Below are positions 42,790-52,024 of a stretch of DNA of 64,000 nt, in pieces. The stretch lies in the NCBI RefSeq assembly GCF_024494695.1, contig NZ_JANHDP010000002.1, forward strand, positions 496,001 through 560,000. The letters are read 5' to 3'. The translations under genes were made by a program, and so were the position numbers. Each line of letters begins with the position of its first letter. Position 1 is the first letter of the stretch. The notes under the pieces were generated by a model. That model was not told the DNA's origin and searched no databases. It saw only the letters and a list, made by a program, of their open reading frames with translations. This stretch comes from Natronoarchaeum rubrum (GTDB lineage: Archaea > Halobacteriota > Halobacteria > Halobacteriales > Natronoarchaeaceae).

Positions 42790-44694
42790 TCAGATTGCGT
42801 CGTCCCCGCCGTCGGCTTCCACCGTCCCCACGTCGCCGACCTGCGCGCGCCAGAGCCGGGCGTAGTGGCCGTCCTCGGCCAGCAGCTCGTCGTGGCTCCC
42901 GCGTTCGACCACCGCGCCGTCCTCCAGCACGACGATCGTATCCGCGCCGGTCACCGTCGAGAGCCGGTGGGCCACGGTGAACGTCGTCCGATCGGTCGCC
43001 AGCCGATCGAGCGCGCGCTGGATGCGCCGCTCGGTCTCGGTGTCGACCGCGCTGGTCGCCTCGTCGAGCACGAGCACGGCGGGGTCCTGCAGGAACACCC
43101 GGGCGAGCGCGATGCGCTGGCGCTGACCGCCGGAAAGCTTGACGCCGCGCTCGCCCACCTCGGTGTCGTACCCGTCCGGAAGTTCGGCGATGAACTCGTG
43201 AGCCTCCGCGGCCGTCGCCGCCTCGACCACGGCCTCGTGATCGGCGTCGAACCGCCCGTACCGAATGTTCTCGGCGATCGTGCCGTCGAACAGGAACGTG
43301 TCCTGACTGACGTAGCCGACCTGTCGGCGCAGGCTCGCCAGTTCGTACTCGCGGACGTCCCTGTCGTCGACGCGGACCGCGCCGTCGGTCACGTCGTACA
43401 GGCGCATGAGCAGCTTGACGAGCGTCGACTTGCCCGCGCCGGTCGGGCCGACGAGCGCGACCGTCTCGCCGGGCTCGGCGTCGATCGAGACGCCGTCGAT
43501 CACCGTCTCCGCCTCGCCGTCGGCCGTCAGCGCCGAGTCGTACCCGAAGGTCACGCCGTCGTACTCGACGCGGCCGTCGGGGTCGGTCAGCTCGACGGCG
43601 TCCTCGGGATCGTGGAGGTGGACCGGGATGTCCGAGAGCCCGAACACGCGCTCGGCGGAGGCTTTGGCGTTCTGGGTCTGGTCGACGATGTTCGAGACCT
43701 CCGCCAGCGGCGCGACGATCCGCTGGGTCATGAACACGAACGTGACGAACGTGCCGATCTCGACGGGTTCGGTCAGAAACAGCGGCGTGGCGCCGGTCAT
43801 CAGCGAGTAGCCGCCGACCAGAAAGGTCGCGGTGAAGGCGACGCCCGCCAGCAGCTCCATCCCGGGTCGGTAGAAGTAGCTCAGCCGCAGCACCGACATC
43901 ACCCTCCGGTAGAGGTCGTGGGCGGCGTCGTCGACGCGGTCGACCTCGTGGGATTCGCTGGCGGTGGTCTTGGCGAGTTCGACCCCGCTGATGCCGTTCT
44001 CGATGCGCGTGTTGAAGTCGGCGACCGACTCCTGGCGTCGGCGGTACCGCGGCGCGATCGCGCGCATGAACCACCACGTGAACCCGACCATCACCGGCAC
44101 GGCGACGAGCGTCACCAGCGCCAGCTGGGCGTGGAGCTTGAACAGCACGGCGGCGATCCCGGCGACCATCACGACCAGCCGCAGCGAGTTCATCAGCGCG
44201 TCGTCGAGGAAGCGTTCGAGGTTCGCGGCGTCGTTGTCGAGGATCGCCATCACCTCGCCGGTCTGCTTGTCGTCGAAAAAGGCCATGTCGAGCCGGAGCA
44301 GCTTCTCGAAGCTGTCCGACCGGACGGCGTACATCACGCCGTGGGCGAACTCGTTGCCGACGACGCCGTAGAGCCACGTGAACGCCGCGGTCACCAGAAA
44401 GGAGCCGCTGATCAGCGTCACCGAGAACCAGAACTGCGCCTCGGCGCCCGCCGGGATCACCGCCTGCGGGACGAAGATGAGGTCGTAGGCCTGATCGCCG
44501 CGGAACAGCGAGTCGATCGCGGCGCCGAGGACGATCGGCGGAACGAGCGAGGCTACCTGCGCGAACACGTTCGCGACCACGCCCAGTACCATCCAGCGCC
44601 AGCGCGGGACGCCGTACTCCCGGAACAGCCGGACCAGCGGCCGGTCGACGTGCTCGCGGTAGCGCTCGAACGCGCTGGACTCGTCTGCGCTCAT
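42790..44694 (-). CDS. ABC exporter, fused permease and ATPase
   Basis: A 634-residue half-transporter. The N-terminal ~350 residues have six membrane segments (ABC_membrane), including the FFDDKQTGEVMAILDNDA coupling region. The ATPase domain has Walker A GPTGAGKST, the Q-loop VSQDTFLFDGTI, the signature LSGGQRQR, and Walker B VLVLDEATSAVDTETE. It would work as a dimer exporting lipids, peptides or drugs. It is single on its strand; substrate unknown. Confidence 0.92.
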   Translation of the reverse strand: MSADESSAFERYREHVDRPLVRLFREYGVPRWRWMVLGVVANVFAQVASLVPPIVLGAAIDSLFRGDQAYDLIFVPQAVIPAGAEAQFWFSVTLISGSFLVTAAFTWLYGVVGNEFAHGVMYAVRSDSFEKLLRLDMAFFDDKQTGEVMAILDNDAANLERFLDDALMNSLRLVVMVAGIAAVLFKLHAQLALVTLVAVPVMVGFTWWFMRAIAPRYRRRQESVADFNTRIENGISGVELAKTTASESHEVDRVDDAAHDLYRRVMSVLRLSYFYRPGMELLAGVAFTATFLVGGYSLMTGATPLFLTEPVEIGTFVTFVFMTQRIVAPLAEVSNIVDQTQNAKASAERVFGLSDIPVHLHDPEDAVELTDPDGRVEYDGVTFGYDSALTADGEAETVIDGVSIDAEPGETVALVGPTGAGKSTLVKLLMRLYDVTDGAVRVDDRDVREYELASLRRQVGYVSQDTFLFDGTIAENIRYGRFDADHEAVVEAATAAEAHEFIAELPDGYDTEVGERGVKLSGGQRQRIALARVFLQDPAVLVLDEATSAVDTETERRIQRALDRLATDRTTFTVAHRLSTVTGADTIVVLEDGAVVERGSHDELLAEDGHYARLWRAQVGDVGTVEADGGDDAI

Positions 44695-44767
44695 TACAAC
44701 CGTGCAAGCCTGCGCGTCCCAAAGACCCCGCGGCTTCGAACGGACTTGCCGGAGGCAACGCGGCGCC

Positions 44768-44860
44768 GTGACGCCATCTCCGCCGCGGCGTCAGGATGCC
44801 GCTCCGGCCGCCGTGGCAGGATGCCGCCTCCGCCGCGGCGTCGTGACGCCGCACCGCCGG
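44768..44860. repeat. 25-bp minisatellite, about 3.7 copies
   Basis: Units start at 44768, 44793, 44818 and 44843 with an exact 25-bp period: gtgacgcc/aggatgcc openings followed by ctccgccgcggcgtc-like bodies. The unit length is not a multiple of three and no conserved frame runs through it. It lies between the ABC exporter start and the aldo/keto reductase start. Confidence 0.7.
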
Positions 44861-44926
44861 TGTTCGCCCCCGGTCGACGCCGCCGCTACCCTCAGCCCTA
44901 ACCGGGCGAGCATCCACAGTGCGAGT

Positions 44927-45781
44927 ATGGTCACAAACGAGAGCGATGTCTTCGAGCTCGGCGGCGAAGATGAGATCCACCGACTGGGGTACGGCGCAAT
45001 GCGCATCACGGGCGAGGGGATCATCGGCGAACCGGACGACCCCGAGAACGCCCGCGAGGTGCTCCGCCGGGCGGTCGATATCGGCGTCGACTTCATCGAC
45101 ACGGCCGACTCCTACGGTCCCGGCGTCAGCGAGCGGCTGCTCCGCGAGGCGCTGCTCTCGGATCCGGAGTACCGCGACGAGGTGCTCGTGGCCACGAAAG
45201 GTGGTCTCCTCCGGAACAAGGGCGGCGACTGGCTCCCGAACGGCGATCCCGATTACTTGCGGGACGCCGCGCTGTCCAGTCTCGACCGGCTCGGCGTCGA
45301 CGAGATCGACCTCTACCAGTTCCACCGCCCCGACCCGGACACGCCGTTCGAGGACTCCGTCACGGCGATCGCCGAGCTGCAGGACGAGGGGCAGATCCGC
45401 CACGTCGGCGTGAGCAACGTCACCGCCGAGCAACTGGACGAAGCGCGCGAGATCACCGATATCGTCACGGTGCAAAACGAGTACAACCTCGGTAATCGCG
45501 AGGACGAGGCCGTCCTCGAAGCCTGCGAGGAGCACGGGATCGGCTTCATCCCGTGGTTCCCGCTCGGCGCCGGCGACCTCGGCGACAAGGAGGAGGTTCT
45601 CGAGGAGATCGCCGACGCCCACGACGCCACGCGCTACCAGATCGGGCTGGCGTGGCTGCTCGAACACTCCGACGTCATGCTGCCGATCCCCGGCACCTCC
45701 TCGATCGAGCATCTGGAGGAGAACGTCGCCGCCTCGGGGATCGACCTGACCGACGAGGAGTACGAGCGGCTGTCGGCGTAG
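44927..45781 (+). CDS. aldo/keto reductase
   Basis: A 284-residue TIM-barrel oxidoreductase. The catalytic Asp and Tyr are in FIDTADSYGPGVSE, Lys in VATKGGL, His in DLYQFHRPDP; NADPH-binding loops near the C-terminus include LPIPGTSSIEHLEENVAA. It reduces carbonyls with NADPH; the substrate is unknown. It is about as long as, and clearly a paralogue of, the protein at 50223-51083. ATG at 44927 begins MVTNESDVFEL; the open frame upstream is repetitive minisatellite DNA. Confidence 0.9.
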   Translation: MVTNESDVFELGGEDEIHRLGYGAMRITGEGIIGEPDDPENAREVLRRAVDIGVDFIDTADSYGPGVSERLLREALLSDPEYRDEVLVATKGGLLRNKGGDWLPNGDPDYLRDAALSSLDRLGVDEIDLYQFHRPDPDTPFEDSVTAIAELQDEGQIRHVGVSNVTAEQLDEAREITDIVTVQNEYNLGNREDEAVLEACEEHGIGFIPWFPLGAGDLGDKEEVLEEIADAHDATRYQIGLAWLLEHSDVMLPIPGTSSIEHLEENVAASGIDLTDEEYERLSA

Positions 45782-45806
45782 GACGACCAGTGCGCCAGAG
45801 GGTCGA

Positions 45807-46007
45807 CTAGCGCTCCCACGCGCTGGGCGCGTAGCCCAGCCGCGCCACGAGCGGTCGATACCCGACGGCGATGACGAAGGCGATCAGTAGCTCTACCCAG
45901 AGCCCGACGTCGCCGACGAGCACCCGCACGGCGGTGAGCGCCAGCAGCAACAGTACCACCAGAGCGACGTAGTGGGGAACGAGTTCCAGCAGCTGGTCTC
46001 TGTCCAT
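45807..46007 (-). CDS. small membrane protein
   Basis: A 66-residue protein, MDRDQLLELVPHYVALVVLL..., with two membrane segments (~residues 12-30 and ~34-52) and a short polar tail. It converges with the aldo/keto reductase gene, 25 bp from its stop. Function unknown. Confidence 0.65.
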   Translation of the reverse strand: MDRDQLLELVPHYVALVVLLLLALTAVRVLVGDVGLWVELLIAFVIAVGYRPLVARLGYAPSAWER

Positions 46008-46083
46008 AGGTGCCGTTTGTCTACGATTCGTTAAAACAGTGCGCTCCGCGCTTCGGCGCCCCCAGATTGCGCACGCCCGGGTT

Positions 46084-46213
46084 CGACGGCGCCGCGTTCG
46101 CCGGTGTGTCGACGGCGCCACGTTCGCCGGTGCGTCGACGGCGCCACGTTCGCCGGTGCGTCGACGGCGCCACGTTCGCCGGTGCGTCGACGGCGCCGTG
46201 TCCCGCTGGTGCG
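46084..46213. repeat. 26-bp minisatellite, five copies
   Basis: Copies begin at 46084, 46110, 46136, 46162 and 46188. The unit reads cgacggcgccacgttcgccg plus gtgcgt; the central three copies are identical and the outer two carry changes. The 26-bp period is out of frame with any protein. It ends 58 bp before the aldehyde dehydrogenase start. It has no spacers between units, so it is not a CRISPR array. Confidence 0.85.
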
Positions 46214-46271
46214 TCGATCCCGACCATGGGTGGGGTGAATTACTATCACATCGGCGGCCGATGGATCACCT

Positions 46272-47810
<1,539 letters not shown>

Positions 47811-47840
47811 CCCGCCGCGGTGCGCTGGCCGATCGGCTCG

Positions 47841-48164
47841 TCAGGGCTCCATCCGAAGCGCGTAGAGTATCGTCAGCAGGCCGACGAGCTGGCTGCTCTG
47901 CTGGACGACGAAGGCGACGGTCCGACCGTTCGTCCCGAGCAGTAGCTGCAACGGGAACAGCGCGAGCGGGATGCCGAGGGTCAGAAAGAACCCGAGGGCG
48001 ATGAACAGCATCGGCCGCGAGTCGTTGCGCTTGTACCCGCGATAGGCCTGGTACGCGATGAACAGCCCGATGACGGCGCCGACGAGGCCACTGAGCTGGC
48101 CGAACGCGACGACCCAGTCCGGCGGCCGGAACGTCTCGGTCAGCTGCAGGACGATCAGCTCCAC
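47841..48164 (-). CDS. haloarchaeal membrane protein paired with HTH regulator
   Basis: A 107-residue protein with three membrane segments (~residues 20-38, 50-72, 82-102). It begins 2 bp after the helix-turn-helix gene on the same strand; the same pairing of a winged-helix protein and a small membrane protein (DUF7521-like) occurs widely in haloarchaea as far as I recall. It may be a membrane-linked partner of the regulator. Confidence 0.75.
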   Translation of the reverse strand: MELIVLQLTETFRPPDWVVAFGQLSGLVGAVIGLFIAYQAYRGYKRNDSRPMLFIALGFFLTLGIPLALFPLQLLLGTNGRTVAFVVQQSSQLVGLLTILYALRMEP

Positions 48165-48166
48165 GG

Positions 48167-48511
48167 TTAGATCCCCTCGATGAGCTGAGTGAACCGGTCG
48201 GCGATGTCCTCCCGGCGGTCGACGCTGAGGTGCAACTCGCCGTCGCGAAGCTCGACGGTGATCCGGTCCATGTTCGTCGAGTACACCGTCCGGTGGTGGC
48301 CGCCCTCCGGGTCGGGCTCGGTCTGCTCGACCAGCAGGTCGAGCTCCCGAAGGTCCTCCAGGCGTCGGTACACCGTCGGCTTCGAGGCGTCGCAGCGTTC
48401 GCTCAACGTGTTCGCTGACATGGGTTCCAGGCTCGTCTGGGTGAGGATCGTCCGGGCCGTCGCGTCCTCCAGCATCGCCGCGACGGCTTCGATCTCGCAG
48501 TCCTCACTCAC
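48167..48511 (-). CDS. winged helix-turn-helix transcriptional regulator
   Basis: A 114-residue ArsR-like protein: DATARTILTQTSLEPMSANTLSERCDASKPTVYRRLEDL (parts) is the winged helix, followed by a wing (GGHHRTVYSTN) and a C-terminal dimer helix. It is likely a repressor or activator of the adjacent membrane gene. A short AT-rich stretch (48528-48548, cacataaatcgg) upstream may be its promoter. Confidence 0.85.
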   Translation of the reverse strand: MSEDCEIEAVAAMLEDATARTILTQTSLEPMSANTLSERCDASKPTVYRRLEDLRELDLLVEQTEPDPEGGHHRTVYSTNMDRITVELRDGELHLSVDRREDIADRFTQLIEGI

Positions 48512-48616
48512 TGTAGGGGAGTCGACGCCCGAATCACATAAATCGGTACCGACGACTGCACGAGCTGAAGCTGCGCTGGCGGTACTACGTCGTTCCGGAC
48601 CGTTTCTCCGATCGTG

Positions 48617-49009
48617 ATGCCCGCGACCGCCACCTCGAACGACGACGCCGCAGAACCGTTCCTCGACCGCCTCGCTCGGCTGTACCGCCCGCTCCAGAGC
48701 ACCGCCGTCGCGCTGACCGTCCTGACCGTCGCGGTCGGCGTCTGGGCGGCCGCGACGCTGTCCGATCCGATGACGATCCGCTGGACGCTCGGCGCCGACG
48801 GCGGCCTCGTCGCGGACCGCACCGTCGACTCGTTCGTCGGGAGCTTGCTACTCCCGGCGTTCTCGGCCGCCACATTGCTCGTCTGCGCGACGGTGGCTCG
48901 GTTCGTCGAGGATCGCGCCGCGGGAGCGCTGGCCTACGGCGTCGCCGCGCTCACTCTCCTCGCACTCTCGGGCTCAGAGCTGCTTCTCGTCTGGCTCAAC
49001 CTGGGCTGA
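48617..49009 (+). CDS. small membrane protein with DUF1648-like segment
   Basis: A 130-residue protein with three hydrophobic segments (~residues 30-48, 75-95, 102-125). The segment LSDPMTIRWTLGADGGL resembles the extracellular loop of DUF1648/SdpI-type proteins (PxxIPxHWxxxG). It may be a small sensor or immunity-like membrane protein. The 3' end overlaps the convergent CNNM gene by 36 bp. A GTG one codon earlier is an alternative start. Confidence 0.65.
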   Translation: MPATATSNDDAAEPFLDRLARLYRPLQSTAVALTVLTVAVGVWAAATLSDPMTIRWTLGADGGLVADRTVDSFVGSLLLPAFSAATLLVCATVARFVEDRAAGALAYGVAALTLLALSGSELLLVWLNLG

Positions 49010-50062
49010 GTCGTTCGCCTCGTCCATCGGGTCCCGTAGCTCGCCCATCACTTCCTCGACGGCGTCGGTCGTCGTCACGAGGCCGACGACCTCCTCGTCC
49101 TCGCGAACGAGCGCGAGTTCCTGGCCGGCCTCCTGGAACCGGTCGACGGCGCCGCTGACCGACTCCTCGGCGTCGACGGTCATCGCGTCGTGCGCGATCG
49201 CTTCGAGGTCGACGTTGCCCTCGCCGAACCGCTCCCACTCGCGAGTGAGTTCGGGGACGTAGACGATCCCCTTGAACTCCGAGAGGTCCTCGCCGATCAG
49301 CGGGAACCGGGTGTGTGGCGACTCGGTGACCCGGCGGACGTTCTCCGCGGCGTCGATGTCCGTCGAGAGCGCGACGATATCCTCGCGGGAAACCATCACG
49401 TCCCGGACCGGCGTCTCGCCGATCGCCAGCGCGCGCATCACCTCGGCCTGCCGCTCTTCCGAGAGCTCCCCCTGTTCGAGCACGTCGTTGAGGCGGTAGT
49501 GCAACTCCGCCCGCGACTCGACGACGTCCTCCTCGGCTTCGAGCCACGCGCCGGTCATCTCGACGCCCATCAGCCCGAGCGTCCACTTCGCGACCGTGTC
49601 GCCGACGCTGATGATCGGCGAGATGAGCCACGTGAACCAGTACAGCGGGCCAGCGCCGTACCGGCAGACGGTCTTCGAGCGCTCGACGCCGAGGTACGTC
49701 GGCGTCTGCTCGCCGTGGGTGAGGTGGACGAGGTTGATGATCAGGAACGCGATGACGGCGCCGGCGCCGATCGACGCCAGCGCCGTGTTCGCGAACAGCG
49801 GCTCGAAGATCGCGGCCAGCGCCGGCTCGGCGACGATCCCGACCGCGATGCTGGAGGCCGTGATGCCGACCTGACAGCTCGTCAGGTAGATCTCCAGATC
49901 GTCGGTCATGTCCCAGGCGCGCTGGAGCCCCGCCTCGGCGAACTCCGATTCGGGGTACTGGCGCGCCCGCGTGAGCGCGAACTCGATCGCGACGAAGAAC
50001 GCGTTCGCCAGGATCAGGCCCAACCCGGCGATGATCCGCAGTATGATCCAGAGCGGTTCCAT
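48974..50062 (-). CDS. CNNM/HlyC-type DUF21 and CBS-pair membrane protein
   Basis: A 362-residue protein. The N-terminal ~190 residues are a DUF21 domain with three to four membrane segments (FFVAIEFALTRARQ, QVGITASSIAVGIV). A CBS pair follows (~200-330), containing TPVRDVMVSREDI and HTRFPLIGEDL, and the AMTVDAEESVSGAVDRFQEAG second CBS. Members take part in Mg2+ or Na+ transport and efflux. The C-terminal CorC/HlyC transporter-associated domain is missing. ATG at 50062; the frame upstream is basic. Confidence 0.88.
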   Translation of the reverse strand: MEPLWIILRIIAGLGLILANAFFVAIEFALTRARQYPESEFAEAGLQRAWDMTDDLEIYLTSCQVGITASSIAVGIVAEPALAAIFEPLFANTALASIGAGAVIAFLIINLVHLTHGEQTPTYLGVERSKTVCRYGAGPLYWFTWLISPIISVGDTVAKWTLGLMGVEMTGAWLEAEEDVVESRAELHYRLNDVLEQGELSEERQAEVMRALAIGETPVRDVMVSREDIVALSTDIDAAENVRRVTESPHTRFPLIGEDLSEFKGIVYVPELTREWERFGEGNVDLEAIAHDAMTVDAEESVSGAVDRFQEAGQELALVREDEEVVGLVTTTDAVEEVMGELRDPMDEANDSAQVEPDEKQL

Positions 50063-50222
50063 CTCGACCCTCCCTTCGTCGTTGCGACAGGAAAATCCAG
50101 GGGTCTTTCGTCGTATCACAACCGACAAGTTCGTCGACCGTCCGAGCGCGTTGCTCTCCCCGGTTCCCCGGTCTTGGCGGCGTATCGCCACGATTTAGAC
50201 GCCGACTCCCGTTCGGACGCCC

Positions 50223-51083
50223 ATGACCATCGAGGACAGCGGTACCTTCGACATCGGCGGCGAGCTGACGGTCCATCGGCTGGGCTACGGCGCGATGCAC
50301 CTGACCGGCGAGCACATCACGGGCCCGCCGGCAGACGAGGAGTCGGCCCGCGACGTGGTTCGCCACGCGATCGAGCTGGGCGTCGACTTCGTCGACACCG
50401 CCGACTCCTACGGCCCGGCCGTCAGCGAGCGGCTGGTCGGCGAGGCGCTGGCGGGCGCCGCCGTGGCTCGCGAGGACGTCGTCGTCGCGACGAAGGGCGG
50501 CCTGATCCGCACGGTCGACGAGGAGTTCGAGTGGGACCGCCACGGCCACCCCGGCCACCTCCAGCACGCCGCCTACTGCAGCCGGGACCGGCTCGGCGTC
50601 GACGAGATCGACCTCTACCAGCTCCACCGCGTCGATCCCGAGGTCCCGATCGAAGACTCGGTGACAGCGCTCGCCGAACTGCAGGACGAGGGCGTGATCC
50701 GCCACGTCGGCCTGAGCAACGTCGGCGTCGAGCAACTCGACCGCGCGCGGGACGTCTGCGAGATCGCGACCGTCCAGAACCAGTACAGCGTCGTCGAGCG
50801 AGACCACGAGCGCGTGCTGGACGCCTGCGAGGAGTACGGCATCGGCTTCATGCCGTGGTCGCCGATGAACTCGGGCGACCTCGGGGCGAAGGCCGACGCG
50901 CTCGACGCCGCCGCCGAAGCTCACGACGCGACCCGGCGCCAGATCGCGCTGGCCTGGCTGCTCGAACGCTCGCCGAACCTGCTGCCGATCCCAGGCACGG
51001 CGTCGATCGACCACCTGGAGCAGAACGTCGCCGCCGCCGAAATCGAGCTGACCGACGACGAGTTCGCGCGACTGACCGAGTAG
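50223..51083 (+). CDS. aldo/keto reductase
   Basis: A 286-residue TIM-barrel oxidoreductase with FVDTADSYGPAVSE (Asp and Tyr), VATKGGL (Lys) and DLYQLHRVDP (His). It is closely related to the protein at 44927-45781 in every motif and in ending LPIPGTASIDHLEQNVAA. NADPH-dependent reduction of an unknown carbonyl compound. The two copies lie 4.4 kb apart on the same strand, suggesting an older duplication. Confidence 0.9.
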   Translation: MTIEDSGTFDIGGELTVHRLGYGAMHLTGEHITGPPADEESARDVVRHAIELGVDFVDTADSYGPAVSERLVGEALAGAAVAREDVVVATKGGLIRTVDEEFEWDRHGHPGHLQHAAYCSRDRLGVDEIDLYQLHRVDPEVPIEDSVTALAELQDEGVIRHVGLSNVGVEQLDRARDVCEIATVQNQYSVVERDHERVLDACEEYGIGFMPWSPMNSGDLGAKADALDAAAEAHDATRRQIALAWLLERSPNLLPIPGTASIDHLEQNVAAAEIELTDDEFARLTE

Positions 51084-51151
51084 CGGCATCGAGACGCCGC
51101 TGCGACCGCGGCGCCTGCAACTGTTTTGTCCGCTGCCGTCGTACTATCCGT

Positions 51152-51559
51152 ATGTCGCGCGAGGATCTCACCGACGACGAACGCGACGCGCTTCACGAGT
51201 TTCAGCTGGCCGCCGAGTACCTCCAGCGAGCCTACGGCGACTTGCTGGAGTGTCACCACCAGGTCGGCCACGCGATGGACCGGATGTCCGACGCCGAGGA
51301 ACTGCTTCGCGGCGCCGGCCACGAGGAGCTGGCGGACGAACTCCGCCACGAGCATCTGCCCGCCGGCGCGATTGAGGATAAGTGGACCTACGAGATCGTC
51401 GAGTCGTTCCGCGACGGCTTCTACGCTGATCTCACCGACTACGAGGCCGCCGTGCGGGAGGAACTGGCCGACGGTGAGCGCCACATCACCGAGAAGCGAC
51501 AGCGCGATCAGCTCCGGGAGCGCGCCGACGACGGCCTCGCCGACAGTCCGGGGGAGTAG
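51152..51559 (+). CDS. conserved haloarchaeal helical protein
   Basis: A 135-residue acidic, mostly helical protein (MSREDLTDDERDALHEFQLAAEYLQRAYG, part), with a His-containing middle (LLECHHQVGHAMDRM) and PAGAIEDKWTYEIVESF. No known domain. I recall near-identical haloarchaeal homologues annotated as hypothetical. It follows the aldo/keto reductase by 68 bp, with a TATA-like ctgttttgtc in between. Confidence 0.7.
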   Translation: MSREDLTDDERDALHEFQLAAEYLQRAYGDLLECHHQVGHAMDRMSDAEELLRGAGHEELADELRHEHLPAGAIEDKWTYEIVESFRDGFYADLTDYEAAVREELADGERHITEKRQRDQLRERADDGLADSPGE

Positions 51560-51576
51560 CTCCCGGCGAATCCGGA

Positions 51577-51861
51577 CTACTCCGACTGCGCCGACTCGAC
51601 CTTGTCGGCGTGCTTCTCCAGATCGGCCGCCAGCGTCCGGGCCTGCTCGGGCGTCAAGTGGACCTCCTCCATGTGAGCCGGCAGGTATTCTTCGGTCATG
51701 TTGTCGAGTTCGAGCTGGAGCTTCACCTCGTCGGGGTTCTTGCGCGGCGAGGTGGCGTTCAGCACCGCCAGCGAGTCGTCCTCGAAGTCCTGTCCGGTCA
51801 CGGTCGCGTCGATCAGGTCGAACGTCGTGTAGGCGTTGACCTTCATCAGCCGGTCCGTCAT
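51577..51861 (-). CDS. conserved haloarchaeal small protein (DUF6360-like)
   Basis: A 94-residue protein, MTDRLMKVNAYTTFDLIDATV..., containing LAVLNATSPRKNPDEVKLQLEL and ending LTPEQARTLAADLEKHADKVE. The alternating beta pattern and C-terminal helix suggest a small alpha/beta domain. The DUF6360 label is from memory. It converges with the helical protein gene, 17 bp between stops. Confidence 0.7.
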   Translation of the reverse strand: MTDRLMKVNAYTTFDLIDATVTGQDFEDDSLAVLNATSPRKNPDEVKLQLELDNMTEEYLPAHMEEVHLTPEQARTLAADLEKHADKVESAQSE

Positions 51862-52024
51862 GTCCGGAGCGTGGTGCCGGGCGCACTTAGCCCTCGCGAC
51901 AGTCGGTGGCGAGTCTATAGATCGGGGTCTCGCTGAGCGACAGAAACTGAAAACGGGAGTTACGATCGACCGGAAACGGTGGCGTCAGGGATCCGGCTCG
52001 ACGCAGACGGGCCCTCGCGACCGA

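Noticed and set aside
42698..45712. Very long open frame (about 1000 codons) on the minus strand
   Set aside because: It runs opposite or out of frame to the ABC exporter and aldo/keto reductase genes, is Arg/His-rich, and has no family motifs; long antisense frames are expected in GC-rich DNA.
46084..46213. Possible CRISPR array
   Set aside because: The repeats are directly tandem with no variable spacers and no cas genes are present in the window.
49190..51150. Long plus-strand frame upstream of the helical protein at 51152
   Set aside because: It is antisense to the CNNM gene and out of frame with the aldo/keto reductase; only the part from 51152 has acidic haloarchaeal composition.
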